In this document: positions 1 to 9,286 of the stretch, piece after piece
How the letters are laid out: each line of letters begins with the position of its first letter
Position numbering within the stretch: position 1 is the stretch's first letter
Source: Armatimonadota bacterium
GTDB lineage: Bacteria; Armatimonadota; Zipacnadia; Zipacnadales; UBA11051
DNA: 64,000 nt
Assembly (NCBI GenBank): GCA_013178155.1
Contig: JABLXH010000026.1
Coordinates: forward strand, 21,700 to 85,699
Reading direction: 5' to 3'
Position numbers and translations under genes: made by a program
The notes under the pieces: generated by a model
Databases searched by the model: none
The model's input: only the letters and a program-made list of their open reading frames with translations
Told to the model about the DNA's origin: nothing

Positions 1-873
1 CTTGATCAACTGGCACATGGATTCGGGCGCGGTCAGGGGTGACGGCTCCGACGCGCTCCACGTCTCGCCGCCATCGTCGGAAGTTGTCGGGTACAGATAC
101 CCGCCCTTGATGCGGAACAGGCAGAGAAGGCGGTCGGGAGCGACTTCCACGATCCTCGGCTCCATCACCCCACGCGGGGTGTCCACCGTGATCTCGCCGC
201 TGCGCCACCACGACTGGCCGCCGTCGTCGGAGATCATGCAGACGCCGGTAAAGTGTTGCCCCTCCCAGGAGCCCTTGCCAGGATCCGCGCGGGCCGGGTC
301 CAGGAAGTCCCCGGCCGCCAGAATCCGCCCGCTCTCAAGCTGCACCAGGCTGACGTCGCCATAGTACATCCCGCCCCCCTGCAGTCCCTTGCCGCCAGTG
401 ATCTCTTGCCAGGGCAGCTCCCGGCCATGATCGAAGGTGTGACCGCCGTCGGTGGAGCGCCGGACGTAGACATGGCTGCGGGCGGTGAAGTAGTCGGAGC
501 CGGCTGTCGCCACGCGGCTGGCCTCATCCACCTGGATCTCATGGCGGGTCTGCACCAGATACATGATCGCCTCACGCCCGCCGCGCAGGATGAGCACCGG
601 CCCACCCAGGGGCCCCGCCGGATAGTCGGCCATGTAGACCTGCGGGTCAGACCACGTCAGGCCGCGGTCACACGAGTCGGAATACAGCGTCACGCAGTTG
701 GGGGAACACTCGTCGAAGTCATAGGCGCCCCAGGCCATGCGCAGGAGGCCGTCGGCGAACTGGTGGAACCCGGGGTTCTGGTGGTAGTCCGCTCCAACCC
801 CGCCGCGGATGAACTGGAAATACTCGAGCCGGCCGGGACTGTACCTCAGAGGCGCGATGGTCGCAATCTTCAT
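1..873 (-). CDS. Sialidase-like BNR/Asp-box protein (3' end cut off by window edge)
   Basis: The reading frame is open from an ATG at 873 to the first base of the window, giving 291 residues of a longer protein. It has four Asp-box-like motifs (S/T-x-D-x-G-x-x-W/F): around residues 65-76, STDGGHTF at 140-147, SDDGGQSW at 215-222 and SDDGGETW at 265-272. These mark the blades of a six-bladed sialidase/BNR beta-propeller. An AGGAGAG ribosome binding site lies about 7 bases before the ATG. The N-terminus (MKIATIAPLR) is not a signal peptide, so the protein is probably cytoplasmic. Propellers of this kind are often annotated exo-alpha-sialidase, but many members are not sialidases. The arginine triad and Tyr/Glu pair cannot be checked here, so substrate and activity are open. 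Confidence 0.8.
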   Translation of the reverse strand, partial: MKIATIAPLRYSPGRLEYFQFIRGGVGADYHQNPGFHQFADGLLRMAWGAYDFDECSPNCVTLYSDSCDRGLTWSDPQVYMADYPAGPLGGPVLILRGGREAIMYLVQTRHEIQVDEASRVATAGSDYFTARSHVYVRRSTDGGHTFDHGRELPWQEITGGKGLQGGGMYYGDVSLVQLESGRILAAGDFLDPARADPGKGSWEGQHFTGVCMISDDGGQSWWRSGEITVDTPRGVMEPRIVEVAPDRLLCLFRIKGGYLYPTTSDDGGETWSASEPSPLTAPESMCQLIK

Positions 874-948
874 GGAGCGGTCTCTCCTGTTTCAGGCAGT
901 GTGCGGCCGCAGTCTCAGCTTCCGCGGCAACGTGCGTTCGTCGGGCTG

Positions 949-978
949 CATAATCGAACAGGCCATCGGAGGAGTCAA
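949..978 (-). promoter_or_regulatory. Possible sigma-70-type promoter for the sialidase-like gene
   Basis: On the minus strand TTGACT (973-978) is followed after 18 bases by ATTATG (949-954), about 75 bases upstream of the ATG at 873. The -35 box matches 5 of 6 consensus bases; the -10 box is weak. It is the best promoter-like pair in this intergenic stretch, but it is judged by eye only. Confidence 0.3.
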
Positions 979-1369
979 GCGCTGTCCCTGACAGAGTGGA
1001 GCGAGGCTTACGGTCGGACGCGAGCTCACCCACCGCGAAGGGGAAGCGGCAGGTAAACTGGCGGCGAAGCTCGCTCGTCGGCGGCTGATCACCTGCGGAA
1101 CCCGCGAGAGTTGAACGGGCGGGGACGTGGAATGGTGCTGCCCTGGGCACTAAGCGCGTACCTGGAGCCGGAGAAGGGCTTCAGCAAGATCGTCGGCTGG
1201 CAGGACCTGTGGGCATTCCGGTCGGTCCTCAAAGGAGCCCAGGTCGGCGAGGGAACCAGCGCACAGACGCCGAAGTGTAGGGAGCCGTCGGTACTGCTGG
1301 CTGACCCTGGAGTGAGCTCCCTGGCTATGCCCAATCTCCGCACATCAGCAGCCAGGAGAACTCAGTCAG
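979..1369. other. Intergenic stretch, no supported gene
   Basis: This region separates the minus-strand sialidase-like gene from the plus-strand gene at 1370. The short frames here show no family motif, no credible start with a ribosome binding site and no signal peptide. I see no convincing terminator or regulatory RNA. An AGGAG at about 1354-1358 serves the gene starting at 1370. Confidence 0.5.
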
Positions 1370-2926
1370 ATGAAGAGCATCATCGGTGCTGTGATCACAC
1401 AAACCAGAGGCGGACGTTGCGCCATGCGAAATGCCGTGCGGGCCGCCTTCCTCATGTCCGTCATCCTCTGGACGACAGCCCACGCCGGCCCCGTTCTCCA
1501 GCGCGACCCGAAGTCAGACGAACGCCTTGACGACCCGCAACGGAAGGGTGAGACGAGAGCTGCCATGGACTACGAGGCACTCAGCAAGATCGATTTTCTT
1601 CCCGAACTGGCCAGGCTGGACCTTGAGGGCAAGGCCCAGACTATCCAGTCGCTGCTGGAGCGGAGTTTCCTCCATCGGTCGGGGCTGTTTTACTCCCTCC
1701 TGCTTATTGACGGGCCAGACCATCTGCGGCCGATGGCGCGGTCGGATATGGAAGAGATTAGTGACGCCGTGGTAGAGGGGGCCTACGCCGACAATGGCGC
1801 CACCGCCGAGGCGGCCAAAGAGGAAGGCATGACCTTTGAAAACTCCATCACTTCGGCCGGAAACTACCTGCAGGCACAGGTATGGCGCTACCAGGTTACC
1901 GGCGAGCCGCAGGCACACTCAGAGGCCCTGCGCGCGCTCGGTTCACTGCGCCTGATCTACGAGGACGGAAAGCGACGAGACCGAGCCGGCTGGTTGGGCA
2001 AACCCTATGGCCTGGTGCCAAAGGATCATTCCACTCCCGATCAGTACTGCGATGCGCTGCTTGGACTGTACCGCTTCCGCAAGGTCGCGGCTGCCGCGGA
2101 GCGTGTGATGGTGGATGAAATGCTGCGGGACATTGCCGATTTCATGACCCTGCGCAACTACCAGATATGGGACCTGAACAAGCCCGCGGAGGCGGACCCC
2201 GGGAATCTTCAGGAGGCCTACTGCAACGCGACCTACGTTCTCGCGCAGGCGCTGGCGTTTCATGTAACGGGCGAGGACCGGTGCCGCCAAGAGGCTCTGC
2301 GGCTGGCTGCGCTGAGCCACTGGCGGGAGGAATCGAATCTGGACCTATGGCGACGTCAGGGGCTAAAGCGCATGCTCATGTTCGAGCGCGTCTGCCTTGG
2401 GGGATACGTGCTGAAAGCTGCCGAGGCAATTCAGGAGGTTCTCCCGGAGGTCTTTGGTGCCACGCCGCAGCAGCAGACGGCAACACTCAGCAATCTGTGC
2501 GAACGGTGGTGGCGGTTCTGTCAGTTGGGGATGGACGGGGACGGCTACCAGCACTACTGGATCGACATTGACGTCGCCAAGGGGACCTGGCAGCCCACCG
2601 GTATTCGTCCCAACGAAAACCCTCCCTTCCCCGGCACCTTCGGCGCCTACTACTACGATGTGCGCTGGAGTGATCAGCTCTACCGCATCATGACCGGCGC
2701 GTTCACTGTCGTGGAATGTTGTCCGGAATTGCGCGATAGCACGCTGGCCTGGATCGTGGGCATCCTCGAGAAGACAAATGGTCGCCGCTTACGCTGGATG
2801 ATTGACCTTGACGGAAACCAGCTCAGACCAGACATTCGCTGGATGGAGTGTGTGCTGTCCAGCGAGGCGCCTTTCCACTACCTGACGGCCTACTGGCGCG
2901 GCCGGAAGGCGGGTTGGTGGCGGTAG
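1370..2926 (+). CDS. Exported all-helical protein of unknown function
   Basis: A 518-residue protein that I do not recognise. The ATG at 1370 has AGGAG 11 bases upstream. An internal ATG at 1424 would give a cleaner signal peptide (MRNAVRAAFL..., cleaved after THA), so the mature protein is the same with either start. The body is rich in amphipathic helices with repeated Trp/Tyr/Leu patterns (for example YLQAQVWRY, NATYVLAQALAF, DLWRRQGLKRML). This resembles the alpha/alpha-toroid folds of glycan lyases and six-hairpin glycosidases, but no diagnostic catalytic motif is visible. It sits directly upstream of a DUF4838 gene in the same orientation, with 126 bases between its stop and the preferred start of that gene, so cotranscription is likely. 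A role in glycan breakdown is inferred only from the neighbourhood. Confidence 0.7.
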   Translation: MKSIIGAVITQTRGGRCAMRNAVRAAFLMSVILWTTAHAGPVLQRDPKSDERLDDPQRKGETRAAMDYEALSKIDFLPELARLDLEGKAQTIQSLLERSFLHRSGLFYSLLLIDGPDHLRPMARSDMEEISDAVVEGAYADNGATAEAAKEEGMTFENSITSAGNYLQAQVWRYQVTGEPQAHSEALRALGSLRLIYEDGKRRDRAGWLGKPYGLVPKDHSTPDQYCDALLGLYRFRKVAAAAERVMVDEMLRDIADFMTLRNYQIWDLNKPAEADPGNLQEAYCNATYVLAQALAFHVTGEDRCRQEALRLAALSHWREESNLDLWRRQGLKRMLMFERVCLGGYVLKAAEAIQEVLPEVFGATPQQQTATLSNLCERWWRFCQLGMDGDGYQHYWIDIDVAKGTWQPTGIRPNENPPFPGTFGAYYYDVRWSDQLYRIMTGAFTVVECCPELRDSTLAWIVGILEKTNGRRLRWMIDLDGNQLRPDIRWMECVLSSEAPFHYLTAYWRGRKAGWWR

Positions 2927-3052
2927 GTGCGAGCCTTGGCGCGGGGCAAAGCCCCGGGAGGCCGGAGAGCGACCCGTCGCCCGAAGCCCCGGCACCGACG
3001 CAGTGGTCCTGCTGCCGGTCCAAAGACAGTTACCGACCCATCGAGGGGTCCG

Positions 3053-6000
3053 ATGCTTGTACTGCTCGCTGTTCTCATCCCGGCCTGTTCCACCGCCGCC
3101 CTGGCCCCCCAGGCCCCCGAGATGCCCGTTACCGTCATCCGCGTCGAGGCCACCGCGGACACGGTGCTTTGCCCGGCGACGCCGACTGACGCTGCGGGCT
3201 CGGCTCCGTCGCTCCGCGTCGGCCAAGGCGGGGGCTATGCAGAGGATGGTCACCTCCTCGTTCGCTTCGATGAGCTCCCGGCGATCCCTGCCAGAGACGT
3301 CCTGCAGGTCCGCCTGGGGCTCTACCGAGAGTGGCGCGGCAACCCCTACGATGACGCGGATGAAATCGTTAAGCTGGTGGTCCCCGCCCCACGGGCTTTC
3401 CTGGAAAGTGAGGAGACCTGGCAGTCCGCCGCCGCCCACCCGGAGCCCAACCTGACGGTGCGCGACTTCCAGGCGGGAGCACAGTTAGCCGGCGTCCCAA
3501 GGAGTCGTCTGGTTCTGAGCACCAACGCACAGGGACGGGGCGAGTACAAGTACACGGACATCACCGAGATTGCCCGGGAATGGTTCGAGGGCACGCGGCC
3601 CAATGATGGGCTGCTGCTCATCACGGACTTCGCGCAGAGCGCTCCGTGGGTCGGCACGGCCTACGTCACCAGCCGCGAAGGCCCGCCGGACCAGCGTCCA
3701 GTGCTGGAGATCACCTGCGCGTCTCGGCCCCCCGGCATGCCTGAAGGACGGTGGGCGATCGTGGAGGCTGAGGGTGCGACCGAGACGGAGCGGACCGCCG
3801 CGACCGAACTGCGCAACGCCCTGCGGCGCATCTGCGGCGAGTGGTTTGAGATCGTCCCGGAGGGGTCTTTCACCGGTGAAAGGCCCGCGATCTACGTTGG
3901 CGACACAGCGCTGGCTCGGCGCAACGGTGTGCGGCGGGATTGCCTGGCAGGCGAGGAGTTCGTGATGCGGCGGATCGGCGACAGCCTCCTGCTGTGCGGC
4001 GGCAGGCCCCGGGGTACGCTCTATGCTGTCGCGGAGTTCCTGGAGGACCATTGCGGTGTGCGCTGGCTGACGCTGGCGGGCGAGGAGTATGTGCCCCTGC
4101 GCCCGGACCTGCGCCTGCCGCGAGTGAACCGGCGCGTGAAGCCTGCTTTCGTAGACCGGGACCTGCTCCCGCCACACCATTGGCCGCGCTCGGGGTGGTA
4201 TGACGACACCGGGCTGAGGACGCTGGGCCGCGCGTTGGCCTTCGGGCGCATCAACGGCAGAGCGCCGGGCATCTATATGGGAACTGACGCGCCCTCCAGC
4301 CGATACGGCGGCCACACCCGCGGGAACCACCACGGTCACACCATCCGGTGGTATCTGCCGCCGGAGAAGTACTTCGCCGAGCACCCGGACTTCTACGCCC
4401 TGCGGAAAGGCGAGCGCTCCGTGATGGGGCTGTGCAAGACCAACCCGCAGATGCGGGAGCTGTACCTCAAGAACATCACGGAGATCATCGCGACCGGTGC
4501 CACCGACCCGAAGAATCCCTTCATCTTCCACATCAGTGACGAAGACGGCCCACCACAGGTCTGTGAGTGTCCCGACTGCCAGGCGGCGGATGCGCGGTAT
4601 GCCGGCGCAAATGTCGGGCAGATGCTGGACTTCCTGAACTGGCTGGCGGAGAGGGGCAGGAGCGTTTGGCCGTCTGGCACTGTTCTGGAGACCTTCGCCT
4701 ATAGCGGGTACGAGACGCCGCCGCCGCATGGGACCATCCGTGACGACGTCATCATCCGCTTCGCACCGATACACAAGTGCCACTGGGACCGACTCGAAGC
4801 CGACGTGAACCGTCGGGACCTGACGAACCTCAGGGGCTGGCTGAAGCTGGCGAAGGATGTGCGGATTTGGGACTACCCGCACCAGCACGGCTCGGGCGCG
4901 GAGCCGGTGTCGGGGCTGGCGACGACGGGGCGCGGGGACGCAGGCCTCAGAGCGTGGGTGCAGCAGGCGGTCGCGGATCCAGCCGTGGCGCGCGCGGGAC
5001 TCCACCTGTCCCTCGCCGCGCCGGTCGCGCCCAACGAGCGTCACGGGTTCACCGCTGGCATTGACGCCTTCTGGGAGCCGAACCGGGGCGTCAGGCCACG
5101 GCTGTTCGTCTGGTGGCAGCCATCCCGCGATGCGCAGCCGACGCTCAGCGTACTGACCGACTCCGCCGCGGCCATCGTCTCCTCGGACAAGCCGACCGAA
5201 CCCGTGCACGCCGTCTGGGAGCCGGGCGTCGCACGTGCCGGCGGCCTGGAGCTTGCCGGAACCCGGGGGCAGACCGAGGGCCTGCGGGAGTGGTCCTATT
5301 TACGCTTTGACCTCCAGGCCATACCTCCTGACGCGCGGGTGACTGACGCCGAGCTGGTGTTGTCCCGGGTCTGGGCGCGCGGCAGCGAAGGACCGGCGAC
5401 CGTTGAGTTCCGCGCCGTGAGACGCGGAGAGACCTGGGACCCCGTGACCGTGACCTGGGAAACGCAGCCCAAGACCGACGACCGGGTACTGTTCTCTCTG
5501 CACCTGCCCCGCCCGGTGCCGGGCTACGCTGGCTATGACGGTCTGTTCCCGCAGCCAAACCTGCGAGCGCTGGTGGACAACATCCGGCTGTACCACAAGC
5601 TCGGAGTGCGAGGGGTCTTCATGGAAACCGACGCGCCGGGCCTCAACTCCGGCCTCCACTGCGACGCGGACATGACCTACTGGGTGCTCATGCAGGCCAT
5701 GTGGGATCCAAGCCGCACCGCCGATGATCTTATCCAGGACTTCTGCCGCCATTACTACGGCCCCGCCTCCGACCCGATCGTCCAGTACGTAGCCCGGCTC
5801 GAACAGGCCTACGCTCGCGACCCGCATCGTCCGGCGTTCCACTTGGGCAGCTACGCCCTGCAGAGCTTCGTGGACCTGGACCTGATCACCGGCTGCCAGG
5901 CTCTGCTTGACCGGGCCGAGGCCGCCTGTGGTGCCGACGAGACACTGCTTTTGCGGGTACGCCGCGCGAGGCTGTCCCTGGACCTTCTGACTCTCTTCAA

Positions 6001-6232
6001 CCTGCAGCGTCTTCAGTCTCAGCATCGGCAGCGGCACCAGTCATCGAGCGGCTTCCCCTTCGACCGGGAGACAGTTGAACGCAGGTACACTGCAACGCGA
6101 CTCGCCAGCGTGGCCGAGCGCTACCCCTCCCGCAGGGTGGAGGTGGAGCGAGAGGAGATTGCGAAGCTCCTGGCCGCCGCCCGCAAGGCGGGGGATTGGA
6201 GACTGTGGCGGACGCCGCCGCCCGCCCGGTAG
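3053..6232 (+). CDS. DUF4838 putative glycoside hydrolase lipoprotein with DNRLRE modules, one inserted in the catalytic barrel
   Basis: The start at 3053 is preferred over an upstream in-frame start at 2927. It has GAGGGG just before the ATG and encodes a lipoprotein signal (MLVLLAVLIPAC, lipobox LIPAC). The protein is 1059 residues. Residues ~25-220 form a DNRLRE/CBM96-like beta module. Residues ~230-360 resemble the N-terminal domain found in front of GH67/GH20-type barrels (LYAVAEFLEDHCGVRWL). A DUF4838 barrel follows, with the typical Cys motif CECPDC near residue 504 and IWDYP at 605-609. Between residues ~610 and ~822 another DNRLRE-like segment interrupts the barrel, which then resumes (QPNLRALVDNIRLYHKLGVR). 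The DUF4838 sister at 21914 lacks this insert. DUF4838 proteins are predicted glycosidases of unproven specificity. The lipobox suggests it is anchored to a membrane and acts on extracellular polymer. Confidence 0.85.
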   Translation: MLVLLAVLIPACSTAALAPQAPEMPVTVIRVEATADTVLCPATPTDAAGSAPSLRVGQGGGYAEDGHLLVRFDELPAIPARDVLQVRLGLYREWRGNPYDDADEIVKLVVPAPRAFLESEETWQSAAAHPEPNLTVRDFQAGAQLAGVPRSRLVLSTNAQGRGEYKYTDITEIAREWFEGTRPNDGLLLITDFAQSAPWVGTAYVTSREGPPDQRPVLEITCASRPPGMPEGRWAIVEAEGATETERTAATELRNALRRICGEWFEIVPEGSFTGERPAIYVGDTALARRNGVRRDCLAGEEFVMRRIGDSLLLCGGRPRGTLYAVAEFLEDHCGVRWLTLAGEEYVPLRPDLRLPRVNRRVKPAFVDRDLLPPHHWPRSGWYDDTGLRTLGRALAFGRINGRAPGIYMGTDAPSSRYGGHTRGNHHGHTIRWYLPPEKYFAEHPDFYALRKGERSVMGLCKTNPQMRELYLKNITEIIATGATDPKNPFIFHISDEDGPPQVCECPDCQAADARYAGANVGQMLDFLNWLAERGRSVWPSGTVLETFAYSGYETPPPHGTIRDDVIIRFAPIHKCHWDRLEADVNRRDLTNLRGWLKLAKDVRIWDYPHQHGSGAEPVSGLATTGRGDAGLRAWVQQAVADPAVARAGLHLSLAAPVAPNERHGFTAGIDAFWEPNRGVRPRLFVWWQPSRDAQPTLSVLTDSAAAIVSSDKPTEPVHAVWEPGVARAGGLELAGTRGQTEGLREWSYLRFDLQAIPPDARVTDAELVLSRVWARGSEGPATVEFRAVRRGETWDPVTVTWETQPKTDDRVLFSLHLPRPVPGYAGYDGLFPQPNLRALVDNIRLYHKLGVRGVFMETDAPGLNSGLHCDADMTYWVLMQAMWDPSRTADDLIQDFCRHYYGPASDPIVQYVARLEQAYARDPHRPAFHLGSYALQSFVDLDLITGCQALLDRAEAACGADETLLLRVRRARLSLDLLTLFNLQRLQSQHRQRHQSSSGFPFDRETVERRYTATRLASVAERYPSRRVEVEREEIAKLLAAARKAGDWRLWRTPPPAR

Positions 6233-6292
6233 GAGCTTTGCAGCCGAGCCCGGCCCCGCCTGCGGACAAGGAATTGGCAAGGAGCCGCACCG

Positions 6293-7804
6293 ATGCTTGT
6301 CGCATTCCTGCTCCCCATCATTGCGCTTTCGCTCGAGAGCGGTACGGAGGCTGACCCTCTGCAAGCACCCATCGACATCGGAGACCGGCGCGAGTTGTTC
6401 GTGGACCGGCTGCTGATTGAGCGGCTTGACAACGCGGCCCTGAGGCTGCACGAGCCGGTCTCAGGCGGCGTGGTGATCCGCCTGGACAAGCCTTGGGAGG
6501 GACCCGGGAACTTCCCCATGTCGGTGTTCGAGCACGGTGGCCGTCTGTTGATGTACTACCGCGCAATGAGGGTAGACACCGGGGATCCTCTCGGCGTGCT
6601 GTGCGTGGCCATTAGCGAGGACGGCGGAGAGACGTGGGCCAAACCGGCGCTTGGACTCGTCGAGTGGGGCGGCACGCGGGAGACCAACATCTGTGCCAAC
6701 GAGCAGGGCCGACCGCTCATGGTCATCCCCTGGCTGAACACACGGCCTGGGGTGCCGGAAGACCAGCGCATCAAGGCCATCCACAGCGAGCCCCTGAGCG
6801 GCGAGGCACATACCGCCTATCAAGACCCGGCCGGCCCCAAGCGCCTGGTGTTCTGGGTGTCCGCCGACGGCTTCACCTTCCGCAAGCTGGACCCGCAGCC
6901 CGAGATGGTCAGCGACCTGCGCAACTGCTTTGACGGCGGAAACACCCTGTTCTGGAGCGAAGCGGAGCAGCAATATGTCCTGTACTACCGCTGGTATGAG
7001 AGCGAGGGGGGGAGGGGCTGGCGCAGCATGGCGCGCGCAACCTCGAAGGACCTGTTTCACTGGTCCGAGTCGATTCCCATGACCTACGGGGACACTCCCC
7101 GCGAGGAGTTCTACACCAACAACACGACGCCGTACTTCCGCGCCCCACACATCTACATCGCGCCAGCAGCGCGGTTCATGGAGGGGCGGCGGGTCATTAC
7201 AGATGAGCAGGCGGCGGCTATCGGTTTGAAGGCCTCGCACGGGAACTTCTATGGCAACGACTGCTCCGACGCAGTCCTGCTCACCAGCCGGGCCGGGTCC
7301 ACGCGGTACGACCGCACCTTCATGGAGACCTTCATACGGCCGGGCCCGGGCGCGGGGAACTGGGTCTCGCGGACCAACTACCCGGTGACTGGCATCCTGC
7401 CCGCGGGGCCGGACCGCATCCAGATGTTTGTGGCCCGCCACTATATGCAGGATAGCTGGCATATCGAGCGTCTGTTGCTGCGGACCGATGGCTTCGTCTC
7501 GATTACCGCGGCGTGGGCTGGAGGCGAAGCGGTCACCCGGTCGCTGGTCTTCAGGGGAAGCAGGCTGGAGATCAACTACCGCACCGGGGCCGCGGGCAGT
7601 GTGCGTGTGGAGATACAAGACGAGACGGACGCGCCGATCCCGGGTCGCAGCCTCGCTGACTGCAGGGAGATTATCGGCGACGAGATGGACCGAGTGGTGA
7701 CCTGGCAGGACGGCAGCGACCTAAGCGCCCTGGCCGGGAGGGCGGTGTGCCTGCGGTTCGTGCTGAGGGACGCCGACCTGTTCTCCCTGCGCTTCCGCGG
7801 CTAG
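6293..7804 (+). CDS. Exported GH32/GH43-like five-bladed propeller protein
   Basis: A 503-residue protein with AAGGAG 8 bases before its ATG and a signal peptide (MLVAFLLPIIALSLESGTEA). Repeated strands such as LLMYYRAMR, ISEDGGETWAKP and QYVLYYRWY, with the 'glycosyl hydrolase 32-like' pattern DPAGPKRLVFWVSADG, indicate a five-bladed beta-propeller as in GH32/43/68 proteins. The last ~100 residues form a beta domain (LVFRGSRLEINYRTGAAGS ... VTWQDGSDLSALAGRAVCL), typical of the C-terminal sandwich in this uncharacterised family. The family usually lacks a demonstrated activity. The last 297 bases of this gene recur, diverged and without indels, at 9287-9583. It lies 60 bases after the DUF4838 gene and probably belongs to the same transcription unit. 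Confidence 0.75.
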   Translation: MLVAFLLPIIALSLESGTEADPLQAPIDIGDRRELFVDRLLIERLDNAALRLHEPVSGGVVIRLDKPWEGPGNFPMSVFEHGGRLLMYYRAMRVDTGDPLGVLCVAISEDGGETWAKPALGLVEWGGTRETNICANEQGRPLMVIPWLNTRPGVPEDQRIKAIHSEPLSGEAHTAYQDPAGPKRLVFWVSADGFTFRKLDPQPEMVSDLRNCFDGGNTLFWSEAEQQYVLYYRWYESEGGRGWRSMARATSKDLFHWSESIPMTYGDTPREEFYTNNTTPYFRAPHIYIAPAARFMEGRRVITDEQAAAIGLKASHGNFYGNDCSDAVLLTSRAGSTRYDRTFMETFIRPGPGAGNWVSRTNYPVTGILPAGPDRIQMFVARHYMQDSWHIERLLLRTDGFVSITAAWAGGEAVTRSLVFRGSRLEINYRTGAAGSVRVEIQDETDAPIPGRSLADCREIIGDEMDRVVTWQDGSDLSALAGRAVCLRFVLRDADLFSLRFRG

Positions 7805-7959
7805 GCATGCCCGGCGCCTTGCCCCGGACAGCCCTGGCGTCGCCGGCTCGCTGCTCGCTCGCGGGCGGTCTGCCCTCGCCTCCTGGGCAAAGGCCGAAAA
7901 GGGGGCCGGGGGCGACCTGCCCCGACCTGACACCCCCTCGTGGGCTTTCGGAGGACTAC

Positions 7960-9219
7960 ATGACCAGTCGAACACCTGCTGCCCTGCTGATCGCTGTGGC
8001 CTCGGGCCTGGGTGCAGCCGCGCCCGCGTCGGATGGCCCTGCCCCGGCCTTTGAGAGGCCACAGCCCATCACCCTAGCAAAGCTGAGCGAACGGGAGGTC
8101 GCCGGGGTGTGTGCCGTAGAGGTCTGCGACTACGCTCCCGGCCATTACACGGGGCCGCTGGAGCCCAGCCCCCCGCACGCCGACCTGAACCCGCGGAGAG
8201 CGGTCATGGTTCTGTGGGAGGGCCACGCCCACCGGCTCGTCTTCAGCCACGAAGCCAGCTACTGCCCACTGCTGGAGCTACCCGGCGGGGAGGCGATGTG
8301 CAACCAGTTCTTTGAGGGGAACCTCGGCGAGGCCGAACTCTTCAACAACATGGGACGCAAGGAGAGGAACAGCTTCGTCGATATCCTCGAGGGCGGGCCG
8401 CAGCGCGTCTGGGTGCGCTGGACCTACTTCGCCGTCAACATGCTCGACGACTCGGCACCTCGCCTGCGCGGGTCCGAAGACTACTTTGCGTACCCGAACG
8501 GGCTTGTCCTGCGGCGGATGCGGTACGAGAGCCTGATGCCGGAGGCCGTGATCGGCTACAGCACGCAGCCGGTCGAGCTGTTTGGGGTGGCGCCGGTGGG
8601 CAAGCTCATCCGCGACCTGTTCCCGCGCGATGCCCGGGAGGGCGACTACCTCACCCACACGGCGCTCGATCTCTACAGCGACCGCCGCTACGACATCTTC
8701 TGGGGAGAGGACGGCAGGGTCCGGCGCAGCGGCGACGATGCCACGCTGGCCGCGATCTCTAGTTCGCCAGGCTGTGCTCTGGTCATGCCGTTCCGAGAGC
8801 GCCTGCTGTTCGCGATCCTGGGCCATGCCAGCGGCTTCCCGCCAGGCAGGAACCAGCTGATAGACCATTGCACGCCGGGTGCCGAGGGTGGCTGCGGGTG
8901 GGGCACGGGCCTCTGGGATCACTGGCCAATCGGGTGGCTGAACTCCCAGACTTCGCTGTGGAAGCCCGGCTCCCCCTACTCCTACAGCTTCGGATCCATC
9001 GGCCAGTTCTTTGTCCCGGAGGGGAAGCGTATCCGGTCCTTTGCGGAGGACTATCCGCGGTACTGCCAGGACATGGAACTCAATCGCTGGACAGCTGATC
9101 GGGTCTTCTACGTCCTGCTGGGCGCGGCCCAGGACTGGGACGAGATCCGCCGAATTGGTCGCGCCTGGTTGGGCAAGGGAGCGAAGTGCGCCGAACCGGA
9201 CAGCATCGCCGACCTCTAG
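7960..9219 (+). CDS. Exported protein of unknown function
   Basis: The start at 7960 has GGAGG 6 bases upstream and begins a signal peptide (MTSRTPAALLIAVASGLGAAAPA). A longer in-frame extension upstream overlaps the preceding gene and lacks these signals. The mature protein (about 395 residues) is rich in aromatic residues and short beta motifs (AVMVLWEGHAHRLVF, YFAYPNGLVLRRM, WTADRVFYVLLGAAQDWDEI). It has no motif I can assign to a family. Position between a propeller protein and a decayed copy of that protein's tail implies it was carried along in a local duplication. A role as a surface glycan-active or glycan-binding protein is plausible by context only. Confidence 0.7.
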   Translation: MTSRTPAALLIAVASGLGAAAPASDGPAPAFERPQPITLAKLSEREVAGVCAVEVCDYAPGHYTGPLEPSPPHADLNPRRAVMVLWEGHAHRLVFSHEASYCPLLELPGGEAMCNQFFEGNLGEAELFNNMGRKERNSFVDILEGGPQRVWVRWTYFAVNMLDDSAPRLRGSEDYFAYPNGLVLRRMRYESLMPEAVIGYSTQPVELFGVAPVGKLIRDLFPRDAREGDYLTHTALDLYSDRRYDIFWGEDGRVRRSGDDATLAAISSSPGCALVMPFRERLLFAILGHASGFPPGRNQLIDHCTPGAEGGCGWGTGLWDHWPIGWLNSQTSLWKPGSPYSYSFGSIGQFFVPEGKRIRSFAEDYPRYCQDMELNRWTADRVFYVLLGAAQDWDEIRRIGRAWLGKGAKCAEPDSIADL

Positions 9220-9286
9220 CCAGCGACGGCGCACGAGGCAGGATCATGCACCGTGCTCCCGCGCTGCGTGAGGCTTCCGACCCATC

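Noticed and set aside
2927..3052. Upstream start for the first DUF4838 protein
   Set aside because: It adds an Arg/Pro-rich leader that would bury the lipoprotein signal; the ATG at 3053 has a ribosome binding site and lipobox.
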